Below, in pieces: positions 15,539-22,518 of a DNA stretch of 27,577 bases (position 1 is its first letter; every line of letters starts with the position of its first letter). Source of the DNA: a virus; IMG/VR virus record IMGVR_UViG_3300046683_000247, positions 1-27,577 of that record; one strand, written 5' to 3'. Below the pieces are notes generated by a model. It made no database searches and was not told the DNA's origin. It saw nothing but the letters and a program-made list of their open reading frames with translations. The translations under genes were made by a program, and so were the position numbers.

Positions 15539-16420
15539 CTATGCCGGCTCGGGCTTGTGCGCCTCGCCGAGCGGCGGCAGGCCGAACGGGTCGTCGGCAA
15601 CAGCGGCGGCCTCCTGATAGCGTTCAAGATCCGGCCGCAGTAAATCCCGCTCGCCATCCGTCAGCCTCTTCCAGAAGCCCCGGAACGCCTCGGTGCCGTG
15701 GTCGGCGGCTGCGTTGGCCTGGACGTTCAGAATGTCGTCAGCGATCGGCTCGGCGATCGGCGCGGCCGCGAAGGCGTCGAGGTCGGCGGCGGTGTCGACC
15801 GGCGCGGCCGGCGGCGTCACGTCCAGCGGATGGTCGGCCTGGAGAATCTCGTCGTCGGTGTAAAGCCCGCTGAGTTCCTGCGGGAACGCTTTGCGCAGGG
15901 CCAGCGCCTCGGCACACTTGGCAATCATCACATCCGGCATCGTCGCCCACATGCGGACGAGGCCTCCGTCTTTGCGTCGTTGGGCATAGGAGTCGAATCG
16001 CGCCGGAGCCCAGCAGGGCTCGGTGAAATGCCGAGCCAGTACGGCAACCTTTGCCGCCTTCGGCGGCTCTTTGCCGAGCCACACATCGTGCCATTCGCCA
16101 TCCGCGCCGCACCACAGCGGGCCGAGTTGGCCGGCATAGTTGCCGGTGCGCTCGGCGATCAACCGCAGCCCGTCGATCGAGGTCTGGATGGCCATAACCT
16201 CGCCGCCGCGGTCGCGGTCGTAACGCTTTACGGCGTGGATCTGCCTGGCGAACGGGTCGAGCCCAGTGCGCCGGCATTGCTGCAGAAACAACTGCAACTC
16301 GTCGTTAGTCGCGCCTTTGCAGATGGTGCGCTTAATCAGCTCGACCTGTTCCGGGGTAAACTGCGTCGGGTGTGAAAGTGGATTGTGCGCCCGGGTGACG
16401 GTCGCTAATTCATTGGACAT
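15539..16420 (-). CDS. bet: Bet/RecT-family single-strand annealing protein
   Basis: A 293-aa protein from ATG 16420, chosen because a strong purine-rich site (AGGAGGAGGGAG) lies just upstream. Family signatures are clear: [40 protein letters not shown] (residues about 45-64), [19 protein letters not shown] (78-95) and the later [16 protein letters not shown]. The C-terminal 90 residues are Ala/Pro/Asp-rich and variable. It would anneal complementary strands produced by the exonuclease encoded directly upstream, forming a Red-like recombination pair. Confidence 0.9.
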   Translation of the reverse strand: MSNELATVTRAHNPLSHPTQFTPEQVELIKRTICKGATNDELQLFLQQCRRTGLDPFARQIHAVKRYDRDRGGEVMAIQTSIDGLRLIAERTGNYAGQLGPLWCGADGEWHDVWLGKEPPKAAKVAVLARHFTEPCWAPARFDSYAQRRKDGGLVRMWATMPDVMIAKCAEALALRKAFPQELSGLYTDDEILQADHPLDVTPPAAPVDTAADLDAFAAAPIAEPIADDILNVQANAAADHGTEAFRGFWKRLTDGERDLLRPDLERYQEAAAVADDPFGLPPLGEAHKPEPA

Positions 16421-17306
16421 CGGCTCCCTCCTCCTCGGCAGCGGCGCGCACGCGTAAAACTCTGAACGTCTTGGCCGGAATGACCACTTCCTTGCGGCTC
16501 TGCGAGCGGAACGTGATGTTGTAACCAGGTATCCACGCACTCGACGCGTTGCCCATCGCTGCCTTGATGATGCTGTCGATCTCGGACACGCGTTTTTCGC
16601 CGGCCGAAAGCTCAGCCTTTAATTTCTCGCGCTCGGGCATCAGGCCGGAGCAAAGGTAATTGTTGTCGGAAAGGTCGAGGTGGGTTCCGTCGTCCAGCAT
16701 CTCTGCCAAGCCCTCGGCCGACTGCGCGTCGGGGTGCTCGCCCGCATCCCACATGCGCCAGAACTCCGCGACGGCGTCGAGGATGCGCTGCTCGGCCGCC
16801 GGGTGGCGGGGAACATCAAACAGGTGCAAGGGAAACGACGGCGAGCGCACCATCACCGCGAGCATGCCGCGGGCGCGTCCCGTGACCAAAAGCTCGCACA
16901 AGGTTTGGAGCACATATTTGAGGGGAGGGTGTGCCCTCCACTTTTGCCACTGCTCGACCGATACCGTCTTGCATTGCACTAGCAGATCGTCGTCGCCGAA
17001 TACGTCCGGCGTGCAGCCGAGCCGCAAGTCAGGAAGAATGTGAAACGTCGTCGCTTTGACGACATGCAACTCGGGCCGCTCTTCGTTGATTGCCGCAATG
17101 ACGGCCGGCTCCAAAATGCGCCCGGCCCGCATCGCCGGATTGTCTCCGGCACCGCGCCGCTCGCCGCGCATCTCCTCGACGACATCGGTAATCGATGTCC
17201 ATTCATCGCAGCCGAACAGCGCGCCCATGCGAGAGGCGGTGTAAAGGCCGGCTCGCCAGCCCAGCCATTCGCCAATCGAGGTGATCTCGCGGACTTCGCG
17301 GATCAT
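16410..17306 (-). CDS. YqaJ-type (lambda Exo-like) viral exonuclease
   Basis: A 298-aa protein from ATG 17306, overlapping the bet start by 11 bases. It matches the YqaJ recombinase fold: [11 protein letters not shown] near residues 22-31, [10 protein letters not shown] with Glu66, GCTPDVFG with Asp101, VQCKT (Gln111 and Lys113) as the catalytic E/Q-x-K element, then [18 protein letters not shown] with the conserved Tyr and Gln. The usual Glu of the ExK motif is Gln here, a substitution worth noting. It would resect double-stranded ends for Bet. Confidence 0.85.
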   Translation of the reverse strand: MIREVREITSIGEWLGWRAGLYTASRMGALFGCDEWTSITDVVEEMRGERRGAGDNPAMRAGRILEPAVIAAINEERPELHVVKATTFHILPDLRLGCTPDVFGDDDLLVQCKTVSVEQWQKWRAHPPLKYVLQTLCELLVTGRARGMLAVMVRSPSFPLHLFDVPRHPAAEQRILDAVAEFWRMWDAGEHPDAQSAEGLAEMLDDGTHLDLSDNNYLCSGLMPEREKLKAELSAGEKRVSEIDSIIKAAMGNASSAWIPGYNITFRSQSRKEVVIPAKTFRVLRVRAAAEEEGADVQ

Positions 17307-17437
17307 AGCGACAGTGCCGCCAGCACCCAGCCGATCGCGGCTATCCACAGCACGAGCCCGGCCGGCACAAACAACGACCGCATCCGGCGGCGCTTACGCG
17401 GACCGTCGAATACGACATTCGAGAAACTAACGGGCAT
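17303..17437 (-). CDS. Small single-pass membrane protein (44 aa)
   Basis: ATG 17437 is preceded by GAGGGG, and the stop overlaps the exonuclease start as ATGA. The product has a basic cytoplasmic patch (PRKRRRMRS) followed by one membrane segment (LFVPAGLVLWIAAIGWVLAAL). A longer frame from further upstream lies inside the next gene and is unlikely. Function is unknown. Confidence 0.6.
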   Translation of the reverse strand: MPVSFSNVVFDGPRKRRRMRSLFVPAGLVLWIAAIGWVLAALSL

Positions 17438-17711
17438 TGCCGCCCCTCTTCTCGCAGGTAAATCCATGTATGCAAAACGCATCGCTGGCAAACGCATTGC
17501 CGGTGCTGCAGCTCGCGCTCAGCGGCGGCTCGGGCCGCCCCAGCGGACGCCAAAGCCCGGTCAGGAGTGCGGACACAGCCAGCGCGCAGATGCCGGCGTT
17601 GGTGGCGGCCACCGTCTCCGAGCTGCCGTCCGGCCACTCTATCGACAGCACCTGCGGCTCGACCGTGTCGGCGGCGAGCCACAATAGCCCGGCGGCAATG
17701 GCGTTAGTCAT
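17427..17711 (-). CDS. Small membrane protein with cysteine-rich tail
   Basis: A 94-aa protein from ATG 17711, overlapping both neighbours. There are two hydrophobic segments, near residues 3-15 and 38-53 (NAGICALAVSALLTGLW), with a polar loop containing IEWPDGSSETV between them. The C-terminus carries three cysteines (SCSTGNAF, FCIHGFTCE), probably outside the cytoplasm. It belongs to the operon by coupling. No family is recognised. Confidence 0.55.
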   Translation of the reverse strand: MTNAIAAGLLWLAADTVEPQVLSIEWPDGSSETVAATNAGICALAVSALLTGLWRPLGRPEPPLSASCSTGNAFASDAFCIHGFTCEKRGGNAR

Positions 17712-17913
17712 CGCCGCGCGTCCGCGTCAGCGCGCTGCCGAGCCAGGCCCGCATCGCCTCGCCGCGCACGTAGATCAGGGCCTGGAAGATCCGGTTGCGC
17801 AGCCTCCTGGCGTCGTGCGCCTCCAGCGTGACGCCGGCCATGATCTCGTCGGCAATCGCCGCCAGCTCGTACCGCGGCGGCAACATCGACGGCATGTCGC
17901 GCTCGTCGATCAT
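17704..17913 (-). CDS. Unknown small protein (69 aa)
   Basis: Read from ATG 17913, whose ATGA overlaps the stop of the preceding 48-aa gene. The frame is open further upstream, but that part runs through the 48-aa gene. The product begins MIDERDMPSMLPPRYELAA and contains DARRLRNRIFQALIYVRGE, an amphipathic helix. It ends overlapping the membrane protein start by 8 bases. No function is recognised. Confidence 0.55.
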   Translation of the reverse strand: MIDERDMPSMLPPRYELAAIADEIMAGVTLEAHDARRLRNRIFQALIYVRGEAMRAWLGSALTRTRGDD

Positions 17914-18056
17914 CGCGGCTCGACCGGGCCGCCCGGGCCCTGCGGCAGGCAGATCGTGGCGGGACAGTTGCACCTGCGATAAAACAGCAGCCACTGCGGC
18001 CAGGTCATGCGCTTGCGGCACCAGCGGTCACGCCGCCACATTTCGCGCGCGCTCAC
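17910..18056 (-). CDS. Small Cys/Trp-rich protein (48 aa)
   Basis: GTG 18056 overlaps the upstream stop (GTGA) and TGA 17910-17912 overlaps the next ATG, filling a gap between neighbouring genes exactly. The product contains MWRRDRWCRKRMTWPQWLL and then RRCNCPATICLP, with four cysteines and several tryptophans, which suggests a small metal-binding or disulphide fold. Coupling at both ends makes it very likely to be real despite its size. Function is unknown. Confidence 0.6.
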   Translation of the reverse strand: MSAREMWRRDRWCRKRMTWPQWLLFYRRCNCPATICLPQGPGGPVEPR

Positions 18057-18322
18057 CGGAATTTCTCCGGGTAAAGCTCGCGCATGATCGGGTTGGCGCG
18101 GTAGGCGGCGAGGACAGCGCGAATATAACCCTGTGGAGGTTCACCACTGAACCGGAACGCCGCTCGCGCCATCGCCTCCAGCCGTTCGGCCGGCGGCTCC
18201 CACGGGAGCGCGGCGCGGAGGGCGGCAGCAATCCGCTCGTGCGTGTTGGCAACCCCGCGAATAGGCGTATCCGCCGCCAGATAAGCGCAGACGGCGGCAT
18301 CGAGGATCGGGGTGTAAGCCAC
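18053..18322 (-). CDS. Unknown protein (89 aa)
   Basis: Start chosen at GTG 18322, which shares one base with the stop of the upstream gene (TAGTG). A GTG nine bases earlier is also possible. The longer open frame reaching 18481 is a Gly/Arg/Ala-rich shadow of the neighbouring gene. The protein is helical: AYTPILDAAVCAYLAAD, HERIAAALRAALPWEPP, AMARAAFRFSGEPP and VLAAYRANPIMRELYPEKFR. No family or function is recognised. Confidence 0.6.
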   Translation of the reverse strand: MAYTPILDAAVCAYLAADTPIRGVANTHERIAAALRAALPWEPPAERLEAMARAAFRFSGEPPQGYIRAVLAAYRANPIMRELYPEKFR

Positions 18323-18534
18323 TAGAGCCACCCCATCCGCGCCGCCGCCCGGTCCTCGGCCTCGGCCGCGCGCTGCTCGTGGTCCTCCACCGCCTCCACC
18401 GCCCGGCTCAGCGGCATCAGCCGCTCGGCAATGTGCGGCAGCCGGTCGGCATCGAGCCGCTCCGCCTCCCGCAGCAGGCACTGCGCCTCGCGAAACGTGC
18501 GCCAGAGCAAGGTGTCTAGGGACGGGCGGGGCAT
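18322..18534 (-). CDS. First gene of the int/recombination operon (70 aa)
   Basis: ATG 18534 has an AGAGG ribosome site about seven bases upstream. The product, opening MPRPSLDTLLWRTFREAQ, is almost wholly helical and charged, with a heptad-like pattern through LLREAERLDADRLPHI and AVEAVEDHEQRAAEAEDRAA, so it may form a coiled coil. It is the promoter-proximal gene of the minus-strand operon. No function is recognised. Confidence 0.6.
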   Translation of the reverse strand: MPRPSLDTLLWRTFREAQCLLREAERLDADRLPHIAERLMPLSRAVEAVEDHEQRAAEAEDRAAARMGWL

Positions 18535-18562
18535 CCGGAGGCCTCTTTTAATGAGCCCCGCT

Positions 18563-18591
18563 ATTCTAAGCGGAATAAATTCCGTCGTCCA
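18563..18591 (-). promoter_or_regulatory. Promoter of the minus-strand int/recombination operon
   Basis: On the minus strand a -35 box TGGACG (18586-18591) and a -10 box TAGAAT (18563-18568) are separated by 17 bases, matching sigma-70 spacing. The 14-base operator lies wholly inside the spacer, so a bound repressor would block polymerase. The first gene starts about 30 bases downstream. Confidence 0.65.
18571..18584. promoter_or_regulatory. Operator copy 1, CGGAATAAATTCCG
   Basis: A dyad with six-base arms and a two-base centre. It is identical to the site at 19487-19500, and the two copies flank the repressor-like gene. It sits between the -35 and -10 boxes of the int operon promoter. Confidence 0.75.
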
Positions 18592-18631
18592 GCCAGTTTG
18601 AAAAAATTCCGGATTTATCCCGTAAGGGGTG

Positions 18632-18661
18632 TTGCGTTAGCTCTCATAGGGTACGTATGCT
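18632..18661 (+). promoter_or_regulatory. Possible plus-strand promoter for the 72-aa gene
   Basis: TTGCGT (18632-18637) and TATGCT (18656-18661) are 18 bases apart and lie just upstream of the ATG at 18697. The matches to consensus are moderate and chance is possible. Confidence 0.3.
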
Positions 18662-18696
18662 TTGGGCAAAAGTCAGACAAGCAGGCGGGACAGGCA

Positions 18697-18915
18697 ATGG
18701 TAAAATCGCCCCTATCGCCACCGCAACCCATCGCAGATGCCCCTGTTAAACCAAACGAATCCTATGGGCCGTGCCTCGTCAGCCCTGGTGTCAACGGCTA
18801 CGATTGGGCGCTTAGCGAGTGGGACGGGCAGGCCTGGTTTACCCTCGACGGCGACATTCGCCTAACGCCTCGTTTTTATGTGCTTTTGCCGCCCGTATCG
18901 TTACTCGACAAGTGA
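18697..18915 (+). CDS. Unknown protein, DUF551-like
   Basis: Start taken at ATG 18697, preceded by GGGACAGG. A TTG at 18598 could extend it by 33 residues but would begin within the promoter region. The 72-aa product has the pattern YGPCLVSPGVNGYDWALSEW, then DGQAWFTLDGD and RFYVLLPP. This resembles DUF551-type phage proteins, in which a substrate-like DGxxW strand is followed by a PLP ending. It converges on the repressor gene and overlaps its 3' end by 40 bases. Function is unknown. Confidence 0.55.
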   Translation: MVKSPLSPPQPIADAPVKPNESYGPCLVSPGVNGYDWALSEWDGQAWFTLDGDIRLTPRFYVLLPPVSLLDK

Positions 18916-19325
18916 TTGCCGTTGAGTTCGCGCAGTACAAATTCCATTAGCACGGCCGGGTCCGTATCGGCTCGGTCGCTAGCGCAATAGATTAGGGTGG
19001 CAAGCTGGGTTGCGATCGTTTTCGCCACAATCCTCACGCGCTGCAACCGTTCGCTTTCTGGCATGACTTCACACTCGATTGGCTCGATTTGAAGCATAAG
19101 CGGTTCAATCCCGAATAGTTCGCCCGGCGGGGTATTTAGATGCCGTTCAAGTTTTAAGATTGTATTCGTCGACCGGCCCTCGATGGCCTTGTCAAGGTAG
19201 TTGCGCGATGCGCCAACAGCGGCGAGAGCCTTGGCAACACTAGTCCCTTGCCGTTTCGCGGCAATGCGAAGCCGCAGTTTAAACGCCGGGTCATCCCACA
19301 ACTGCTCTTTCACATCCCCCCACAT
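18876..19325 (-). CDS. Repressor-like HTH transcriptional regulator
   Basis: A 149-aa protein if it starts at ATG 19325. The frame is open further to a TTG at 19466, but that part overlaps dyad-rich regulatory DNA and is poorer in coding character. Residues 27-66 (GTSVAKALAAVGASRNYLDK, then AIEGRSTNTILKLERHLN) form an XRE-type helix-turn-helix followed by PPGELFGI. The C-terminal part is helical and has no S24 peptidase motif, so RecA-driven self-cleavage is not expected. Its place between two identical operators makes it the prime candidate for the phage immunity repressor. The start is uncertain. Confidence 0.65.
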   Translation of the reverse strand: MWGDVKEQLWDDPAFKLRLRIAAKRQGTSVAKALAAVGASRNYLDKAIEGRSTNTILKLERHLNTPPGELFGIEPLMLQIEPIECEVMPESERLQRVRIVAKTIATQLATLIYCASDRADTDPAVLMEFVLRELNGNHLSSNDTGGKST

Positions 19326-19363
19326 CTCAGATGGCCCGGAGGGCGGATCTGAATCTTCCAAAA

Positions 19364-19377
19364 ACGATTCAAATCGT
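19364..19377. promoter_or_regulatory. Dyad ACGATTCAAATCGT upstream of the repressor
   Basis: Six-base arms and a two-base centre, the same geometry as the operators but a different sequence. Its centre is 41 bases from that of the next dyad, about four helical turns. It may be an auxiliary site. Confidence 0.35.
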
Positions 19378-19404
19378 CGAAACGACACTGCTGCGGAGAG
19401 ATAA

Positions 19405-19418
19405 TGGAAAGTTTTCCA
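19405..19418. promoter_or_regulatory. Dyad TGGAAAGTTTTCCA upstream of the repressor
   Basis: Six-base arms and a two-base centre, sharing GGAA/TTCC with the main operator. It is centred 82 bases from the operator at 19487-19500. It could be a weaker repressor site. Confidence 0.45.
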
Positions 19419-19486
19419 CTTTTCTACCCATAATCCACAGGCTTCAAAAATGAAACGGGACGGCAAGACGATTTTAGGTTGTTTGA

Positions 19487-19500
19487 CGGAATAAATTCCG
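19487..19500. promoter_or_regulatory. Operator copy 2, CGGAATAAATTCCG
   Basis: Identical to the site at 18571-18584. It overlaps a possible plus-strand -35 box TTGACG (19483-19488), and the ATG of the first early gene is at 19516. Repressor binding here would control the early operon and perhaps the repressor gene itself. Confidence 0.75.
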
Positions 19501-19515
19501 CGTAAATAGGGTGCT

Positions 19516-19770
19516 ATGCTCAGCCCGACCGAAATCCTGCGACTGGCCCGCGCCTACGCTGAGGCGGAGGAGGTCGCGCTAAGTACGGTCGCCCAGCGAG
19601 CCTGCCCAAAAAATCACAAAATCTTTGGCCGTTTAGCCAAGGGGCACGGGGCCAATAGCCACACGCTCGCCGCCATCGAAAACTTCTTCTACGCCAATTG
19701 GCCAGAGGATGCGGCTTGGCCGGCGGACATCGCTCGCCGCAGGACCGCCAAGCCCGCGTGCGCCGCATGA
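19516..19770 (+). CDS. Small HTH-like protein, Cro candidate
   Basis: An 84-aa protein from ATG 19516, the first gene after operator copy 2. It opens SPTEILRLARAYAEAEEVAL and continues STVAQRACPKNHKIFGRLAKG, then HTLAAIENFFYANWPEDAAWP. The helix-turn-helix-like layout, with a short loop after a VAQRA helix, resembles small phage regulators in alphaproteobacteria. The leader upstream of ATG is very short and has only a weak AGGG. Its location, divergent from the repressor, suggests a Cro-like role, but the DNA-binding residues are not certain. Confidence 0.55.
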   Translation: MLSPTEILRLARAYAEAEEVALSTVAQRACPKNHKIFGRLAKGHGANSHTLAAIENFFYANWPEDAAWPADIARRRTAKPACAA

Positions 19771-19847
19771 CCATCGCCGCATACCTCGCCGGCGCCGTGC
19801 CGGCCGCGGTGCTCTGCGGCTACAGCATCCGCCGGTGGGCCCGGTGA
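19767..19847 (+). CDS. Tiny membrane protein (26 aa)
   Basis: ATG 19767 overlaps the previous stop (ATGA) and its own stop overlaps the next GTG (GTGA). The product is one hydrophobic segment with a basic end (MTIAAYLAGAVPAAVLCGYS, then IRRWAR). Double coupling and membrane character support a real gene. Function is unknown. Confidence 0.5.
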   Translation: MTIAAYLAGAVPAAVLCGYSIRRWAR

Positions 19848-20176
19848 GGCCCTCGATCGACCCCGCCGATTGGACCGGCGACCAGCAACGTATTGCGGCA
19901 AACATCAAAGACCGCAAATCGAACCACAATATCCAGGGAGGCGGCCACTTTGCGGTAGGCAACCTCGTCCGGTTCATCAATCCGGGCGCGCCGGCAAATT
20001 TCAACCGCACCTACTTGGTCGTCGCGCATGGCATGCCGCCGTTGCTGGCTTGGCCGCTCGTCCGCGTGCCCGAACATGCGGTGCCGGTAATGATGAACCC
20101 GCAATGGCTCCAGCCGGCTGACCGCCCCTTTGCGCCCGAGCGAACCGTTGCTGATCAACCGGATTTGTTTTCATGA
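19844..20176 (+). CDS. Unknown early protein (110 aa)
   Basis: Start at GTG 19844, overlapping the tiny membrane gene. The open frame upstream is a shadow. The protein has DPADWTGDQQRIAANIKDRK, then VGNLVRFINPGAPANFNRTY and a C-terminal RTVADQPDLFS, which resembles the clamp-binding type of acidic QxxLF tail. The middle segment NRTYLVVAHGMPPLLAWPLV is beta-rich. No known family is recognised. The neighbouring genes in this operon are early DNA-metabolism genes. Confidence 0.55.
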   Translation: MRPSIDPADWTGDQQRIAANIKDRKSNHNIQGGGHFAVGNLVRFINPGAPANFNRTYLVVAHGMPPLLAWPLVRVPEHAVPVMMNPQWLQPADRPFAPERTVADQPDLFS

Positions 20177-20406
20177 GTGCGCCAGCATACGACGAGAGCC
20201 GCGACCTCCACGACAGCTACTACGCTGCGGTGGCCGAGCTGCGCCGCCGCTTCCTGGCCGGCCAGCTATCGCTGGCAGACTGGACCCCATCCGGCCGACG
20301 TGCGTCGGGCACCCGGCCGGCGCCGGCAGCTCGGCGCGCGGCACCACCCGCCGCAGCCTTCCCCCTCGCCGCGCTGCCGGCGGCTACCGTGAGGCGCGCT
20401 GAATGA
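20173..20406 (+). CDS. Unknown protein sharing an N-terminal module with the methyltransferase
   Basis: A 77-aa protein from ATG 20173 with ATGA overlaps on both sides. Residues 9-26 (ESRDLHDSYYAAVAELRRR) match the methyltransferase N-terminus at DLHDSYYAAVAELR. The rest is Ala/Pro/Arg-rich and low in complexity. The two genes may share an origin by partial duplication, or the module may be a docking sequence. Function is unknown. Confidence 0.5.
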   Translation: MSAPAYDESRDLHDSYYAAVAELRRRFLAGQLSLADWTPSGRRASGTRPAPAARRAAPPAAAFPLAALPAATVRRAE

Positions 20407-21377
20407 CTGACGAAGCCGTTCACGACGAGAGTGCCGTAGTAGCTGAGCGCGAATACGACGCCAGCGTCGACCTGCATGACTCTTATTATGCGGCCGTTGC
20501 CGAGCTGCGGCAGCAGCACGAGGCCGGGCTACCCGCCGATCCGCGTAACATTAAATTGCGGCAGATTGGCTATGATGCGGTGATCCAGGGTGCCGCCCTT
20601 CTCAAAGATTGGCCGAAACTACATGAGGCAATCGACGAGAAGATCGGGGAGCAACGCGACTTTGTCCGTTGGTGGCGCGAAACCGTGCAGGCCAATAACC
20701 GCCCATTAACTGTCGCGGTTTCTGCAACAGTTAGCGTCGATCGTGCTTTCGAGTTGAGCGGCATTCGTAAAGATACGGCTTCCCGGTGGCGCAAGCGGCT
20801 CACCGACGAGGCAAAGTATCATCTGCAGTTGTATCTTGCGGCATGCCGCAAGGCCGGCATCGAGCCGGAGGAAAACCATCGCGCCCAAGGTACTGGCGAG
20901 AACGAATGGTTTACGCCCGAACAATACATCGAGGCTGCCCGCGAGGTGATGGGCGAGATCGATCTCGACCCGGCCTCGCACCCGATCGCCCAGGAGACGG
21001 TGCGGGCACAGCGATATTTCACTGCCGCCGATGATGGGCTATGCCGACAATGGTGGGGTAGGGTGTGGCTCAATCCACCTTATGCGCAACCGCAAATCGC
21101 CCAGTTTGTCGCTAAGATGGTCGCGGAAATAAGCCTGCTCGGTGAAACCAAAACAGTCACCGAGGCGATTATGCTGACCCACAACTACACCGACACCGCC
21201 TGGTTCCACCAAGCCGAGGCCACCGCCGATCTGATCTGCTTCACCCGCGGCCGCATCAAGTTCCTCGACATCGACGGCGACGACTGTGCCCCCACCCAAG
21301 GCCAAGCCTTCTTCTACTATGGTCCAAACGGCGACCGCTTCCGCGACGTCTTCTCGCAATTCGGCTTCGTCCGATGA
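20403..21377 (+). CDS. Dam-type DNA N6-adenine methyltransferase
   Basis: A 324-aa protein from ATG 20403. Residues 20-40 hold the module shared with the previous gene. Residues 111-135 (VDRAFELSGIRKDTASRWRK) look like a helix-turn-helix. The catalytic part starts at NEWFTPEQY (167-175), with DLDPAS (187-192) and the NPPY motif at 224-227, the form seen in phage Dam-like enzymes. It would transfer a methyl group from S-adenosylmethionine to adenine in DNA, probably protecting the phage from host restriction or marking replicated DNA. The target sequence cannot be read from the gene. Confidence 0.8.
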   Translation: MTDEAVHDESAVVAEREYDASVDLHDSYYAAVAELRQQHEAGLPADPRNIKLRQIGYDAVIQGAALLKDWPKLHEAIDEKIGEQRDFVRWWRETVQANNRPLTVAVSATVSVDRAFELSGIRKDTASRWRKRLTDEAKYHLQLYLAACRKAGIEPEENHRAQGTGENEWFTPEQYIEAAREVMGEIDLDPASHPIAQETVRAQRYFTAADDGLCRQWWGRVWLNPPYAQPQIAQFVAKMVAEISLLGETKTVTEAIMLTHNYTDTAWFHQAEATADLICFTRGRIKFLDIDGDDCAPTQGQAFFYYGPNGDRFRDVFSQFGFVR

Positions 21378-22060
21378 CCGACATCCAAGACCTCGAAGAG
21401 TGGAAGCTAGGCCGCCGCGGCGAGATCCTCGCCGACATCGTCCTCGCCCGCCACGGCTTCACCCTCCTCGACGCCGCCGGGAGCGGCACCCGCGCCACCA
21501 CATTGCACCGCTACCAGGCCGACCTCGTCGCCCCGGACTACCTCGGTATCATGACCCGGCCGCTATGGTTCGAGATCAAAACCAAACGGCAGGACTGGAT
21601 TTGGCGCGGTGGCGGACGCGACGATAGCGGCAATCGCATGCCGCCGGGGCGCGCCCAAGGCATCGACCGGCGCGCCTATGAAAATTACCGCAAGGCACAG
21701 CGTCCAGGCATGCCGGTGGTGCTGCTTATCATCATCATTCCCACCGGCGAAATGATCGCCAACTCGCTCGAAGCCCTCGGCACGCCATACCCATCAGTGC
21801 GCGACGACATCGCAATGGTGAACTGGCCCACCAGCCGCTTCCTGCCGCTCTACACCTTCGATCCATATGAACTCGATCGCTATTTCTACGATCCGCCGTT
21901 GTCCGGGAGCCCGTTTAAGCGCGTCAGGCGGCCGCCGTTGCACATGCCGGCACAACATCTGCGCCAACTGGTGTTCGATCGATTGCAGCCCGTGCAGCAG
22001 GAGCTGATGGGCTTCCGTCAGCACCTGTTCGAGTGCGTAAATAATCGGTGGACGGCATGA
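21374..22060 (+). CDS. PD-(D/E)XK nuclease-like protein
   Basis: A 228-aa protein from ATG 21374, ATGA-coupled to the methyltransferase. It shows the layout of the PD-(D/E)XK superfamily: a helix with Glu17 (GRRGEILADIVLARHGF), then Asp50 (RYQADLVAP) and Glu67-Ile-Lys69 (WFEIKTKRQDW), followed by a helix (IDRRAYENYRKAQ) and a hydrophobic strand (MPVVLLIII), much as in Hjc-type resolvases. The C-terminal 100 residues are not recognised. It may cut branched or specific DNA. Pairing with the methyltransferase could suggest restriction-modification, but RusA next door fits recombination better. Confidence 0.6.
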   Translation: MTDIQDLEEWKLGRRGEILADIVLARHGFTLLDAAGSGTRATTLHRYQADLVAPDYLGIMTRPLWFEIKTKRQDWIWRGGGRDDSGNRMPPGRAQGIDRRAYENYRKAQRPGMPVVLLIIIIPTGEMIANSLEALGTPYPSVRDDIAMVNWPTSRFLPLYTFDPYELDRYFYDPPLSGSPFKRVRRPPLHMPAQHLRQLVFDRLQPVQQELMGFRQHLFECVNNRWTA

Positions 22061-22518
22061 CCGCCCAGCCGATCACGGTGTCCCTCCTCGGCGAGCCGGT
22101 CGCCTTCGCCCGCATGCGCATCGCCGCCCGCACCGGCGCCCACTTCGTCCCCGCGCCGCAGCGCAACGCCATGGCTGCGCTCCACATCGAAGCCGCCAAC
22201 ACCATGCGCGAGATGGGCGCCGCCGTGCTCGACGAGCCGGTGTCGGTCGAGCTGCTCGCGGAGCTGCCAATCCCGGCAAGCTGGAGCAAAAAGCGCCGCA
22301 ATCTCGCCATCTTAGGGCTCATCCGGCCAAGCGGCAGACCCGACCTGGATAATTTGTGGAAGTTAATGGCCGACGCGTTCAACGGTGTGGTGTTTAGAGA
22401 CGACGCCCTCATCGTCGAGGCCCACGCCCGCAAAATCTACGGGCTGCAGCCGAAACTGGTGGTGACAGTGTCACCGCTTGCGGTGGTGCAGCCGGCACTG
22501 AAGCTGGAGGCCGCATGA
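22057..22518 (+). CDS. rusA: RusA-family Holliday junction resolvase
   Basis: A 153-aa protein from ATG 22057 (ATGA overlap); a GTG nine bases earlier is less likely. The family signature PSGRPDLDNLWKLMADAFN (residues 91-109) provides Asp96 and Asp98, and VFRDDALIVEAHARKIYG provides the third acidic position (Asp115/116) and a conserved Lys. RusA binds and cuts Holliday junctions, here probably resolving intermediates made by the Bet/exonuclease system. Length is normal for the family. Confidence 0.85.
   Translation: MTAQPITVSLLGEPVAFARMRIAARTGAHFVPAPQRNAMAALHIEAANTMREMGAAVLDEPVSVELLAELPIPASWSKKRRNLAILGLIRPSGRPDLDNLWKLMADAFNGVVFRDDALIVEAHARKIYGLQPKLVVTVSPLAVVQPALKLEAA

Noticed and set aside
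20403-22060. Calling the methyltransferase and nuclease a definite restriction-modification system
   Set aside because: The nuclease resembles resolvases as much as restriction enzymes, and no specificity domain is visible. It is kept as a hypothesis only.
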